34,832 nt of DNA from a bacterium (GTDB lineage Bacteria; Babelota; Babeliae; Babelales; Vermiphilaceae). The DNA lies in contig JAKASV010000010.1 of the NCBI GenBank assembly GCA_021818945.1, positions 1 through 34,832 of the forward strand, given 5' to 3'. The translations under genes were made by a program, and so were the position numbers. Positions within the stretch are counted from its first letter, which is position 1, and each line of letters starts with the position of its first letter. Below are positions 8,011 to 16,930 of the stretch, one piece after another. The notes under the pieces are model-generated. The model searched no databases. It was not told the origin of the DNA and saw nothing but the letters and a program-made list of their open reading frames with translations.

Positions 8011-8996
8011 ATGCTAAACCAGATAGTAGAAGTGAGCAAAATCTCTAAAATCAACAATCCAAAAAGAATCCAAACAAATGGTATAAAAACATCATAATAC
8101 TTGTTGTAGAGCGGTGTTTCATATTCAGTTTTTTCTAATGTGTCTATGGTATCATAGACTGTACGCATGTCTTGAGCATTGCGAGCCAAAAAGAACTGGC
8201 CACCTGTTTGGTGGGCAATAGTTTCAAGCAGCTTGCTATTTATTTTGGGCAACATCGCTAACCCATAGAGCGGATGCTGAATGAGCCTTTCTTGGTCACT
8301 CCCGATGCCAATCGTGTAGATTTTTATGCCCAGCTGTTTTGCAATTTCGATGGCTATCGAAGGATCAATATCTTCTGGAGAAGGTTCGCCATCGGTTAAC
8401 ACAATCATAACATTGCTTTTTACTTTGCTATTCTTTAAACGGTTGGCAGCACTTATAATAGCACGGGCAAGTACGGTCCCTTCAGGGTTGACAATGCCAA
8501 TCTTGGCCTCTTGAACGATCGCTGTAAGCATTTTTTTATCTGTAGTTAACGGACAGCGCGGCAAAGCATCCTTACCAAAAAGTACTAATCCCATAGCATC
8601 ATTGGTACGCGCTTTAATAAATCTGATAGCTTCGTCTTGTGCAACATCAAACCGAGACCGTTCATCATCAGCATAATCCTGAAATTGCATACTACCTGAA
8701 ACATCAAGCACAATCATAATATTAATACCCTTAACAATTACCTTGCTAGAACTATCAACAAGCTGTGGCTTGCCAATCAAAAGAACAAGCAATGATAACA
8801 TAACAAATCTGAGTATAGATAAAATTTTACGAAAAGGATGGCGACTTGACCAACCTTGAGTTTCTAATACATCTGCAAGCGGATATACATAGATCGGCGT
8901 TTTTGTAATCCATATCCTCAGAGCGAGAGCAATTAACAATGCAAGCAGCCCAAGACCAAGAAACAAGGGTTGAGCAAAGCGCACAAAATAATCCAT
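8007..8996 (-). CDS. batA: BatA, VWA-domain membrane protein
   Basis: A 329-residue protein with N-terminal membrane helices (about 10-30 and 58-76), a VWA domain at about 90-290 and a C-terminal helix at about 305-325. The MIDAS is intact: DVSGS with Asp98, a conserved Thr in EGTVLARA, and LTDGE at 201-205. It is the first VWA gene of the Bat operon and shares its overall plan with BatB. The ATG at 8996 is preceded by GAGAGG, and the TAG stop of the acyltransferase gene overlaps that ribosome site, so the genes are translationally linked. Confidence 0.88.
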   Translation of the reverse strand: MDYFVRFAQPLFLGLGLLALLIALALRIWITKTPIYVYPLADVLETQGWSSRHPFRKILSILRFVMLSLLVLLIGKPQLVDSSSKVIVKGINIMIVLDVSGSMQFQDYADDERSRFDVAQDEAIRFIKARTNDAMGLVLFGKDALPRCPLTTDKKMLTAIVQEAKIGIVNPEGTVLARAIISAANRLKNSKVKSNVMIVLTDGEPSPEDIDPSIAIEIAKQLGIKIYTIGIGSDQERLIQHPLYGLAMLPKINSKLLETIAHQTGGQFFLARNAQDMRTVYDTIDTLEKTEYETPLYNKYYDVFIPFVWILFGLLILEILLTSTIWFSI

Positions 8997-8998
8997 TG

Positions 8999-9721
8999 CT
9001 ACCTCTCAGTTTGTTCTAAAAACCATTGATGTACCCGTGTTTTAAAAGCATGATCAGATTCATCTTCTTTTATATACATAGGTTGACCTACAATAACCGT
9101 AATAGGCTGCCAATAAACAAAGAACGAGTGCGGTGGATATACCTTGTTTACATTAAAAATTCGAACAGGTACCACGGGGCGACCCGTTTTCTTGGCCATT
9201 GTAACAAATCCAGCAAAAAAGTCATGCACCTGACCATCAGTAAAACGAGCACCTTCAGGAAAAATAATGGCATGCAGCTTGTAATCGCTGATGACCGATA
9301 GAACCTTAATTAATGACCTCATTGCGGTCAATGAACTTGTTACATCAATAGGCAGTGCCATGCGCGTGAGCAAAAAATAATGGAATGGAAGTTCAAAAAG
9401 CTCACTCCACGCAAGCCACACATGGGGGCTATATTTAACCAACACTCCGATCAGCGGGATATCAAGACTTGATTGATGATTGACAGCAATAATTGCTGGC
9501 TCGTGCGATATGTTATGAGCACCTTTGAAAGTAATAGGTACTAGTGTACACTTTAATAACAGCCAGTATGTCCAATGCATAAAACCGGCAAAAATCCTAC
9601 TTCTGTAGCGCCAACTTTGTGGCATCAGAAATAAGCAAAGCCCCGGGATCAGCAATAGCAATAGGACCAGTATCAACAAGAAATAAGAAACGAGCGTATG
9701 AATAATAACCGAAATCTTCAC
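8999..9721 (-). CDS. plsC: 1-acyl-sn-glycerol-3-phosphate acyltransferase (PlsC-like)
   Basis: A 240-residue enzyme of the PlsC/LPLAT family, expected to acylate lysophosphatidic acid to phosphatidic acid at the inner membrane. The catalytic NHxxxxD motif is NHQSSLD (His81, Asp86); the substrate-binding box is FPEGAR at 153-158, with Ala where FPEGTR is usual. A hydrophobic helix occupies about 8-32. I take the GTG at 9721 (AGAGG four bases upstream, 13 bases after the preceding stop) as the start. The longer frame to 9814 would overlap the preceding gene by 80 bases and adds no family sequence. Its position in front of batA puts phospholipid synthesis in the same transcript as the Bat proteins. 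Confidence 0.87.
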   Translation of the reverse strand: MKISVIIHTLVSYFLLILVLLLLLIPGLCLFLMPQSWRYRSRIFAGFMHWTYWLLLKCTLVPITFKGAHNISHEPAIIAVNHQSSLDIPLIGVLVKYSPHVWLAWSELFELPFHYFLLTRMALPIDVTSSLTAMRSLIKVLSVISDYKLHAIIFPEGARFTDGQVHDFFAGFVTMAKKTGRPVVPVRIFNVNKVYPPHSFFVYWQPITVIVGQPMYIKEDESDHAFKTRVHQWFLEQTER

Positions 9722-9734
9722 ATAACCTCTACAT

Positions 9735-10415
9735 TTATTTGGGCTGATCAAAATAGATAGTAAACTGTTCGTGATACCATTTAATATACAAGTTTGCCAA
9801 TAGACAAGTCTCAAGCGGCATAAATACAGCTGTAGCCATTATGATCGGCACCGGTATAACGGTATTAATCGCGTGTACCAGGAACATATACAACCACCAA
9901 ACTCCGAACAAAACAACCATAATAATAAGATAGATAGGGAAATTATACATAATCATTTTCGCACCACGTAAGTGCGATTCCATAAAATTTTTCAAACTTG
10001 GTCGTGAGTCTAAGAAGAAAAAAGCCGTAAAGGCGATAAACATGGTCACAATAGCCCACCACCAATACCCTATTTTACTTAACACAAAAAGTATAAGCAT
10101 GAGCCAAGGCAATAAAAATAAACCATGGGCAAAGTAGTGGCTATAATAGAACCAGGTTTTGCGCAAAACCGACGACCTGACGGTCAAAAAGAGAAAAATA
10201 AAGAATACCAAATAAGTTATGTTATTCATTACATGCATAGTATTAAACGATATACATAAACACAACAATTGAACCACAAAAAAAGGTGCAATCAAATATT
10301 CTATAAGCTGCCTGTAGGTAGTTACAACAGCCTTTAACCAAACTAACACAAAGACCGCAAGATTTTTTCGTTCAAAAAGCCCAAAAGACTGTTTCCAAGA
10401 ATCCAATAAACGCAT
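9735..10415 (-). CDS. Multi-pass membrane protein, function unknown
   Basis: A 226-residue protein with about five or six hydrophobic segments (around residues 20-58, 65-80, 95-113, 118-135, 158-180, 185-205). No motif is recognised. ATG 10415 is chosen because AAAGGAG ends six bases upstream; an in-frame TTG two codons earlier is less likely. It is the first gene after the promoter at 10457-10485 and precedes the acyltransferase by 13 bases. That suggests a membrane or lipid-related role, but this is context only. Confidence 0.75.
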   Translation of the reverse strand: MRLLDSWKQSFGLFERKNLAVFVLVWLKAVVTTYRQLIEYLIAPFFVVQLLCLCISFNTMHVMNNITYLVFFIFLFLTVRSSVLRKTWFYYSHYFAHGLFLLPWLMLILFVLSKIGYWWWAIVTMFIAFTAFFFLDSRPSLKNFMESHLRGAKMIMYNFPIYLIIMVVLFGVWWLYMFLVHAINTVIPVPIIMATAVFMPLETCLLANLYIKWYHEQFTIYFDQPK

Positions 10416-10456
10416 GCACAACTCCTTTCACCCTTCTTTGTAGGTCACTGCATTTT

Positions 10457-10485
10457 AGTATATCAGGATGGCTCGTGCAAGCCAA
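10457..10485 (-). promoter_or_regulatory. Promoter of the membrane protein-plsC-bat-M23 run
   Basis: On the minus strand TTGGCT (complement of 10480-10485) and TATACT (complement of 10457-10462) are separated by exactly 17 bases. The ATG at 10415 lies about 35 bases beyond the expected start point. The -35 region is part of an inverted repeat, TGGCT-TGCACG-AGCCA, which could be a repressor site. No other equally good promoter was noticed in the eight genes that follow. Confidence 0.6.
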
Positions 10486-10490
10486 TACAT

Positions 10491-10516
10491 ACAATCTATA
10501 CATAACAATCTATACA
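10491..10516. repeat. 12-bp tandem direct repeat upstream of the operon promoter
   Basis: ACAATCTATACA occurs at 10491-10502 and again at 10505-10516, giving a 14-base period. On the minus strand it lies just upstream of the -35 box of the envelope operon promoter, the usual place for activator binding. Confidence 0.6.
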
Positions 10517-10632
10517 CCTATTTTTCTTAACAAAAGAATAGCATAATACATGCCATAATGCAAATTGTAATTCAAATAGACACAGAGTGCTTTGGTCTAG
10601 AGGTAACTACTCAAAAAGTTGAGGTATAACCC
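10517..10632. other. Decayed spacer with no gene
   Basis: AT-rich sequence between the operon promoter region and the transposase remnant. A 23-codon plus-strand frame from an ATG at 10558 has no ribosome site and no recognisable similarity. It may be the degraded interior of the insertion sequence. Confidence 0.5.
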
Positions 10633-10857
10633 CAAACAACAAAGCTAAAAATCCCCTCCAATATGTCATTATTGTTTTTACCTCCATACTCCCCTGAATT
10701 AAATCCGATTGAACAGTTGTGGAGACAGCTAAAACATGGATGGCTTGCTAATCGATGCTTTGAGAATTATGCAGATATTATAAGTGCAGTGACTCTTGCT
10801 TGGAAAGCATTTACTGGTATTAGCGGTGCAATTGAGAAACTCTGTTCTAGGTCTTAG
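10633..10857 (+). pseudogene. IS630-family transposase C-terminal remnant
   Basis: The frame reads FLPPYSPELNPIEQLWRQLKH, the hallmark of the end of the DDE domain in IS630/Tc1-mariner transposases; the Glu in NPIEQLW is the third catalytic acid position. Only about 75 codons survive. A stop at 10627-10629 closes the frame upstream, and the N-terminal domain with the first two acidic residues is absent. After the stop at 10855-10857 another frame stays open for several codons (GLRQHWKINYVEW), suggesting a frameshift near the old end. It is the only plus-strand coding trace between two minus-strand gene groups. No clear terminal inverted repeats were found. It cannot be functional. Confidence 0.82.
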
Positions 10858-10926
10858 ACAACATTGGAAGATTAATTATGTTGAATGGTATTATTTTTGT
10901 AAAAAAAATGGTCTTGACAAAGGGGT

Positions 10927-11397
10927 TCACTTTAATCTTGTATATGTGGTAATCTCTGATCCTTCTTGACTAATAACTGGAACTTCATGAGTATTGCGTA
11001 TAAATGGGGCTAGACATTCTGGAGCATCAAGCAATTTTGCAGAGAATTTAACAGTCTTAAAACCTTTACGCACAAGTATATCCAGGACCTTTTTAAACAT
11101 ATCAACCATGTCCTGCCTATGAGCTGGATTGTCAGTTAACCCTTCATACTTGTTACAAGAGCAGCTCGCAAAACCAATCATTGGCACCATGGTAGTAATT
11201 TTGGGAACAAAAAATATTATGGAGCTTTGTAGATAGTCATCAATCAACTTTAAAGTAACTACATTTTGATGCTTCCAAGAACTCTCATTTTTTTCATATT
11301 GATAATCAGGTTGTTCCATTGCATAATCTATTAAAGACAATCCCATTAATATCACCAACAAAAGTTTTTGGATTTTCACAAAAGACCCAATTATCAT
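10927..11397 (-). CDS. Small exported protein, function unknown
   Basis: A 156-residue frame just downstream of topA (12 bases). A hydrophobic signal-like stretch at about 8-25 (KIQKLLLVILMGLSLIDYA) precedes a soluble region with MIGFASCSCNKYEGL near residue 75 and an ordinary mixed composition. The ATG at 11397 has no good ribosome site; the in-frame GTG at 11379 (residue 7) gives a better signal peptide but also a weak site. No family is recognised. Transcription may continue from topA. No terminator hairpin is seen after it. Confidence 0.6.
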   Translation of the reverse strand: MIIGSFVKIQKLLLVILMGLSLIDYAMEQPDYQYEKNESSWKHQNVVTLKLIDDYLQSSIIFFVPKITTMVPMIGFASCSCNKYEGLTDNPAHRQDMVDMFKKVLDILVRKGFKTVKFSAKLLDAPECLAPFIRNTHEVPVISQEGSEITTYTRLK

Positions 11398-11409
11398 AAA
11401 AAACAGATT

Positions 11410-13695
11410 TTAATGCTTAATATCATTTCCATTATTATTGGCCTGATGAGATAGTATCTTTTTATAAGAACATCCCTTTTGGCCACAGCTGAGTGTAACA
11501 TTCCCTTCTTTATCAATTTTTTTAATAAGATAGGGAGTTTTACATTCTGGACATGGTATTTCTTCAATATCACCAAATATTGCAAATTGACATGCAGGAT
11601 ATTGATTACAACCCCATAAGGTCCCGCCTTTCCAACGGCGCTTTATTATTTGGCCCTTTTTGCATAAAGGGCAAATAAAACTGGCTGTTTCACGATGAAT
11701 ATATTTACATTCAGGATACCCTGAACAGGCAATAAATGGCCCAAACCTGCCAACCAATCGCCGTAATGGCTTGCCACATTGTGGGCATGTTTGCTCAAGA
11801 ACAACGGGCTCAGGAGCTGCCACCAGCTCTATTTCTCCAGCCTGATTACGCTTAAAGTTGGATGTAAAATTGCATTGAGGGAAATTATTGCAGCCTAAAA
11901 ATTCACCCGCCTTTCCAAAACGTATCACTAATTGACCTTTTTTGCACTGAGGACATTTGATTGACGTTGGTTCGGCAATTTTTTTACCATCATCGCCGGC
12001 AAAAGCTTTTAAATCTTTAGAGAATGTTGAGTAAAATTCACGCAATAATTTGTCTCTCTCTAATTCTCCTTGTGCAATTTTGTCTAGATCTTCCTCTAAA
12101 TGGGCAGTAAATTTGACATTCATAATATCAGGCAGATTTGACACTAGTAATTTATTGACTGTCATGCCAAGCTCGGTAGGAGTAAACCTCTTTTTTGGAT
12201 CAAGTGTTGTATATGATCGTGTTTGAATCGTTTGCAAAATTGTAGCATAGGTACTAGGACGGCCTATGCCCTCTTTTTCCATTTCTTTAACCAATGAAGC
12301 TTCAGTATACTTTGGGGGTGGTTGGGTAAAATGTTGTTTAGGTGTAACAGTTTTTAACCCTAAGGCATCTTTTTCTTTGAGCTCACCTGGTAAAACAATT
12401 TTTTCTTCTTTTTCATCTTCGTCAGCAGCATAGACATGCAAGAACCCATCAAACAACAATGTCGACCCTGTTACTTTAAACACAAATTGTCCACCTTTTA
12501 TGGTAACTTGGCGTTGCGCATATTCGGCAGATTCCATTTGGCATGCGACAAACCTTTTCCAGATAAGTTCATAGAGCCTTGCGGCATCTTTAGAGATATA
12601 CTTGGCAACTTTTTCTGGAGTCATATTAATATCAATAGGGCGTATAGCTTCGTGGGCATCCTGCGCCTTGCCTGATTTTTTCGTATACACATTACCCTTT
12701 GAAGGCAAATACTTTTTATCAAAATTGCTCGAAATGAAGGATCTTACGTGCGAAATTGCACTTTCAGCAATACGTATAGAATCGGTACGCATATAGGTAA
12801 TTAATGCTATAGGAGTATTTTTATCCTCAAGAGGAATACCTTCATACAATTGTTGTGCCAATTGCATCGTCTTTTTTACGGTAAAACCAAGACGATTAAA
12901 TGCCGCTTGTTGTAACGTACTGGTAATAAAGGGTGGCAATGGATTTTTTATACGTTTTTTATCGACGACCGAATCAATAACAAAAGTCTCTTCTTTAATT
13001 TTTGCTACTGTTTCATCTGCTAATTTTTTGTTGCCTATTTCCGCCTTCTTTTTACCTATTTGAGCAAGCTCTGCTTGAATTGAGCCATCCATATGGGCAA
13101 ATAAGCCGGTAATTGACCAGTATTCTTCTGGCTTGAAATTGCGAATCGCTTCTTCACGCTCACAAATAAGTCTTAAGGCTACAGATTGCACGCGGCCAGC
13201 AGAAAGACCTTTTGCTATGCGTTTCCACAAAATAGGAGAAACTTCATACCCAACCCAGCGATCAAGTACTCGACGAGCCTGTTGAGCAGCCACTTTTTTT
13301 ACATCGACCACCGAAGGATGAGCAATAGCATCTAGAATCGCGTCCTTAGTAATTTCATTAAACGAAATACGATGAATAAGAGTCGAATCTTTTACCGTTT
13401 TTTCAATCTCTTGGTCAATATGCCAGGCTATGATCTCCCCTTCACGGTCAGGGTCTGGAGCTAGATAAATTTCTTCTGAATTTGCGGCTGCTTTGCAAAT
13501 TTCAGCAACAGTTTTCTCTTTATTTTCTAAAATCACATACTCGATATCAATAGAATCATCCAAGGTTACCCCGATACGATTTTCGGGTAAATCTTTAACA
13601 TGCCCCATAGTTGACATAATTTTGAAATCTTTGCCTAAAAACTTCCCTATGGTCTTTATTTTTGCCGGAGACTCTACAATTAATAATTTTTTCAT
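11410..13695 (-). CDS. topA: DNA topoisomerase I
   Basis: A type IA topoisomerase of 761 residues that relaxes negative supercoils. The Toprim domain carries Glu8 (VESPAK) and DPDRE with Asp81, Asp83 and Glu85. The catalytic tyrosine is Tyr301 in ITYMRTDS. The region EGIGRPSTYATI at about 475-486 is the conserved domain IV block. The C-terminus has four four-cysteine zinc ribbons, at about 581-607, 636-662, 674-701 and 714-741, which is a usual number for bacterial TopA. The start ATG at 13695 follows a promoter at 13745-13773. All catalytic residues are present. Confidence 0.97.
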   Translation of the reverse strand: MKKLLIVESPAKIKTIGKFLGKDFKIMSTMGHVKDLPENRIGVTLDDSIDIEYVILENKEKTVAEICKAAANSEEIYLAPDPDREGEIIAWHIDQEIEKTVKDSTLIHRISFNEITKDAILDAIAHPSVVDVKKVAAQQARRVLDRWVGYEVSPILWKRIAKGLSAGRVQSVALRLICEREEAIRNFKPEEYWSITGLFAHMDGSIQAELAQIGKKKAEIGNKKLADETVAKIKEETFVIDSVVDKKRIKNPLPPFITSTLQQAAFNRLGFTVKKTMQLAQQLYEGIPLEDKNTPIALITYMRTDSIRIAESAISHVRSFISSNFDKKYLPSKGNVYTKKSGKAQDAHEAIRPIDINMTPEKVAKYISKDAARLYELIWKRFVACQMESAEYAQRQVTIKGGQFVFKVTGSTLLFDGFLHVYAADEDEKEEKIVLPGELKEKDALGLKTVTPKQHFTQPPPKYTEASLVKEMEKEGIGRPSTYATILQTIQTRSYTTLDPKKRFTPTELGMTVNKLLVSNLPDIMNVKFTAHLEEDLDKIAQGELERDKLLREFYSTFSKDLKAFAGDDGKKIAEPTSIKCPQCKKGQLVIRFGKAGEFLGCNNFPQCNFTSNFKRNQAGEIELVAAPEPVVLEQTCPQCGKPLRRLVGRFGPFIACSGYPECKYIHRETASFICPLCKKGQIIKRRWKGGTLWGCNQYPACQFAIFGDIEEIPCPECKTPYLIKKIDKEGNVTLSCGQKGCSYKKILSHQANNNGNDIKH

Positions 13696-14052
13696 GATAC
13701 CATCATCTAAACTTTTACTATTTCAAAAAAACGCTGATACAAGAACCATAAACTTACTCTGTAAAACCGTCAACAATTGTTTTACATGATTCTATTTATA
13801 GCTTACGCGAAATATTTCCTAAAAGTCAAAAACTTAAAAAGATCCCTAAACATTTGCTGAACTTTTATGGTTTTTCAAGAAACAAATTGAGCTAACTTCA
13901 AGCAGGAATACTCAACGGGTCCCAAGATAAACTATAAACTAATCTTCTATGATAAATACTCTCTGCGTTTTCAAGACTTGAATCGGCAGAAAGTCACTAT
14001 GTCTAAAATTTTTTCGCTGAATTTAAGCGTTGCTAACATCTCTATATAAAAG
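13696..14052. other. Intergenic region between metG and topA
   Basis: No gene is seen in these 357 bases. They hold the topA promoter (13745-13773). A second -10-like TATAAA is visible on the minus strand (complement of 13795-13800). A small palindrome, TTCAAGxCTTGAA, lies near 13970-13982. No classical terminator hairpin with a T-tract was found after the metG stop. Confidence 0.6.
13745..13773 (-). promoter_or_regulatory. Putative promoter of topA
   Basis: TTGACG (complement of 13768-13773) and TATGGT (complement of 13745-13750) are separated by 17 bases on the minus strand. The expected start point is about 40 bases before the topA ATG. Confidence 0.5.
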
Positions 14053-15975
14053 CTATTTCAAGCGGGTACCATTTGCAACAGGTTGTTCAGGGGCAATAAA
14101 ATGCCCTCCAGCCGCATCTTCAGCAATCAAAAGCATTCCTTGAGACTCATGCCCCATCATTAAGCGAGGTTTAAGGTTATAGATAAAGACAGCCTGCTTA
14201 CCTATTAAATCTATAGGTAAATACCATTTTCTGATGCCAGCAAGAATAGTGCGCTTACCTTTTGATCCAAAATCCACTAGCAATTTTAATAATTTATCAG
14301 ATTTTTCAACGATATCAGCATGTTCTATGGTACCAATAACAAGTTCAACCTGTGCTACAGTATCGATATTAATAGTAGTGTCCTGTATTGTCTCGGCCTG
14401 TTTTGCCTGAGCTGTTTTTTCTGCATTAGTTGTTGGGATTTCAATTTTTTGAAATAATGTCGGGATCTTAGTCAAGGTGAATGTACTGTTCCACTGTGCC
14501 AAATCTATTCCTGCCCAAGCTCCCTTTGAAAGTTCAAAGCGAACCCCTAAACTTTGAAAAAGCTTTTCCATAGTTTGTGGCATAACCGGCCAAAGCAACA
14601 ATGCAATAGTTCGCAGGCTGTGGGCTGTTGCAGAAAGCACTTCTTTAAACCGTTCTGGTTCTTTTTGGGCCAATTTCCACGGCTCTTGGGCATGAAAATA
14701 GGCATTTGTTTGATTAACAAGCCTCCAAAGTCTGCCTAATGCCATATGGTAATAGTAATCTTTCAGATGCTCTTGATACTCTTTGATGGTTGCAATAGAT
14801 TCTTCATACAGTTCTCGTGACGGCAGTGACCAATTTGCCTGTTTCTCAATAGTCTGAAGCCCATTTTTTTCAGCAAGGGCTACAAGACGATTTAATAAAT
14901 TTCCAAGTCCACCAGCTAGGTCTGAATTTATGTGCTGCTCAAGACCTGCATAACTAAAATCAGCATCTTGGGAAACAGGTAATTGGCGAAGAAGATAAAA
15001 CTTAACAGATTCACTACCATAGGTTTGCACCAATGGAACAGGATCTACAACATTACCTAATGATTTTGACATTTTTTGACCATCAACAGTTATCCAGCCG
15101 TGTACAAGTAACCGTTTAGGCAACGGTAAATCTGCTGACATCAAAAACGCCGGCCAATAGGCCGCATGAAATTTTACTATTTCTTTGGCCATGATATGAA
15201 CATCGGCGGGCCACCAATAGTTAAATTCTTTTTCTTTAGTTGCATCTCCATATCCAACAGCTGTAGCGTAATTCATAAGCGCATCAACCCATACATAGAC
15301 TTTATGGGCCTCGTCACCCGGAAAAGGAATAGCCCAACTGACAGTTGTTCGAGAAATGCTCAAATCTTTAAGCCCAGATTCAACAAAATTTATCACTTCA
15401 TTGAGGCGCTCTTTTGGAGTTATAAAATCTGGATTTTCTTTATAAAACTTAAGTAATTTCTCTTGATACACAGATAATCTGAAAAAATAATTTTCTTCTG
15501 ATACTGGTATAGTTTGACGGCCGCATGACGGACATAAGGGAGCTTTTCCATCGACAGCTTTCTCAGTTACAAATGTCTCATCTGGAACACAGTACCAACC
15601 TTCATAACGAGCTTTATAGATATCCCCTTTTTTTGTAGCTGTTTCAATCCATTTATAAACACCCTTTTTATGCCGCTCATCAGTCGTTCTAATGAAATCT
15701 GTGTACTCTAGATCGTAGAGGTTCCAGACTTTTTTATAAGCTTCACTCACGCTATCTACAAAAGCCTTAGGCTCCATGCCAGCCTGCTGAGCAGCTTGTG
15801 CAACTTTCTGCCCATGTTCATCGGTTCCAGTAAGAAAAAACACGTTATTGCCAAGTAATCGATTATAACGTGCTATAGTATCAGCAATAACAGTCGTATA
15901 AAGCGATCCGATATGGGGTCCGGCAGTCACATAATAAATTGGAGTCGTCACATAAAATTTATCTTTATTCGCCAT
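14053..15975 (-). CDS. metG: Methionyl-tRNA synthetase
   Basis: A 640-residue class I synthetase that charges tRNA-Met. The catalytic domain opens with TTPIYYVTAGPHIGS (HIGH box variant, His21), and the second signature is KMSKS in DGQKMSKSLGN near residue 300. A zinc knuckle lies between the halves (GWYCVPDE and LCPSCGR). The second ligand position, Cys in the usual CVPC, is Asp here. The anticodon-binding helical domain follows. A C-terminal EMAP/Arc1-like tRNA-binding domain, at about 540-640, includes VELVIGTIEHADIVEKSDKL. The start is ATG 15975 with AGGA five bases before it; the frame could extend to a TTG at 15990, but the ribosome site lies inside that extension. Confidence 0.96.
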   Translation of the reverse strand: MANKDKFYVTTPIYYVTAGPHIGSLYTTVIADTIARYNRLLGNNVFFLTGTDEHGQKVAQAAQQAGMEPKAFVDSVSEAYKKVWNLYDLEYTDFIRTTDERHKKGVYKWIETATKKGDIYKARYEGWYCVPDETFVTEKAVDGKAPLCPSCGRQTIPVSEENYFFRLSVYQEKLLKFYKENPDFITPKERLNEVINFVESGLKDLSISRTTVSWAIPFPGDEAHKVYVWVDALMNYATAVGYGDATKEKEFNYWWPADVHIMAKEIVKFHAAYWPAFLMSADLPLPKRLLVHGWITVDGQKMSKSLGNVVDPVPLVQTYGSESVKFYLLRQLPVSQDADFSYAGLEQHINSDLAGGLGNLLNRLVALAEKNGLQTIEKQANWSLPSRELYEESIATIKEYQEHLKDYYYHMALGRLWRLVNQTNAYFHAQEPWKLAQKEPERFKEVLSATAHSLRTIALLLWPVMPQTMEKLFQSLGVRFELSKGAWAGIDLAQWNSTFTLTKIPTLFQKIEIPTTNAEKTAQAKQAETIQDTTINIDTVAQVELVIGTIEHADIVEKSDKLLKLLVDFGSKGKRTILAGIRKWYLPIDLIGKQAVFIYNLKPRLMMGHESQGMLLIAEDAAGGHFIAPEQPVANGTRLK

Positions 15976-16055
15976 GTTAATCCTATTCAAGACTTTCTCA
16001 TTAAAAACAGTCGAATTATATTAATAATACTCCAAAATTATGTTCATGCAAAAAG

Positions 16056-16082
16056 CAAAGCCCCCGACATGCAGGGGCTTTG
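16056..16082 (-). terminator. Terminator of the surface-protein operon
   Basis: The minus strand reads CAAAGCCCC, a nine-base loop and GGGGCTTTG, followed by CTTTTTG. The 9-bp perfect stem plus T-run is a standard intrinsic terminator. It lies 25 bases past the stop of the coiled-coil protein gene. Confidence 0.85.
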
Positions 16083-16107
16083 TGTCAAAATTTTGAGCCG
16101 TAGTTTA

Positions 16108-16875
16108 TTATTGACACTTCAAGAATATTGCTTTGAGCCACTGAATAATTGAAAGATCTGTAGCATTAATTTGGTCACAGGTCATTAAATTATCAATAGA
16201 TGTACAATCAATAGTTTCGTTTGGAGTACCAATGACGGTACAGCAAGCAGAAATATTGGATTCGATAGTATCAATCTTGGAATCAATAATATTGATTTCG
16301 CTGTTCATCAAAAATACCTTGCTCTGAATCGTTTGAGCATGTTCTTCGAGAACGTCTATTTGACTTGAAATATAGCAAAGAGTACCAAGGACATCTGGTG
16401 GCAATAATTCATTCTCACATTCTGGGCAGCCAATACGCTGCAAGATCTCTGTCAATGCTTTTGCAACTACAGCGGCAACTGCAGCATAATCCTGAGGAAT
16501 TTCTGGATGTTTTGCATTCTCACAAGAAATTTCTTCAAGAAGTTTTGCCCATGTTCCTTCATAGTCAACTTCACCTATTACTGCAGTCAGTTTGCACAAA
16601 ATGCATTTGATCTGCTCTAAAAAAGTTCCGTCTACACAAGGGGACACCGATAATGACCCTTCTTCATTACATATTCCATCTGGTCGTGGCGCTCTTGTTT
16701 GAACAAGTTTTTTCAAATCAGACAATGCATTCATAATCTGCTGTTTAGCCATATCAATATTATCTGGTGCAGATAAATCAAACAATCCTCTTTCAGCGGC
16801 TTGTGCAAACCAGCAATTGGTCATCACCAGTGCGCAACAGGAAAAACCTAGAGCTACTTTTATTATTTTTGTCAT
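16108..16875 (-). CDS. Exported coiled-coil, cysteine-pair protein; function unknown
   Basis: A 255-residue protein. A signal peptide (about 1-27, ending near FAQAAERG) leads into a helical protein with several cysteine pairs, including CILC at about residue 88 and CPEC at about 150. A clear heptad region occupies about 170-210 (ISSQIDVLEEHAQTIQSKV then INIIDSKIDTIESN), so trimer or dimer formation is likely. The ATG at 16875 has GAGG eight bases before it; an in-frame ATG at 16890 overlaps that ribosome site and is rejected. It is last in the three-gene operon starting at 23136 and is followed by a terminator. I recognise no family. Cysteine pairs shared with both upstream products suggest a joint disulfide-bonded structure. 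Confidence 0.8.
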   Translation of the reverse strand: MTKIIKVALGFSCCALVMTNCWFAQAAERGLFDLSAPDNIDMAKQQIMNALSDLKKLVQTRAPRPDGICNEEGSLSVSPCVDGTFLEQIKCILCKLTAVIGEVDYEGTWAKLLEEISCENAKHPEIPQDYAAVAAVVAKALTEILQRIGCPECENELLPPDVLGTLCYISSQIDVLEEHAQTIQSKVFLMNSEINIIDSKIDTIESNISACCTVIGTPNETIDCTSIDNLMTCDQINATDLSIIQWLKAIFLKCQ

Positions 16876-16930
16876 AGTATCGATCCTCATTCATTACTTA
16901 TAGGCAACACCATAATTAGCATTCAATTTA

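Noticed and set aside
9722-9814. N-terminal extension of the PlsC-like protein
   Set aside because: It would overlap the preceding gene by 80 bases; a GTG with a good ribosome site lies at 9721.
15976-16055. T-box or other leader upstream of metG
   Set aside because: The spacer is under 100 bases and contains only the terminator of the upstream operon; no T-box sequence is present.
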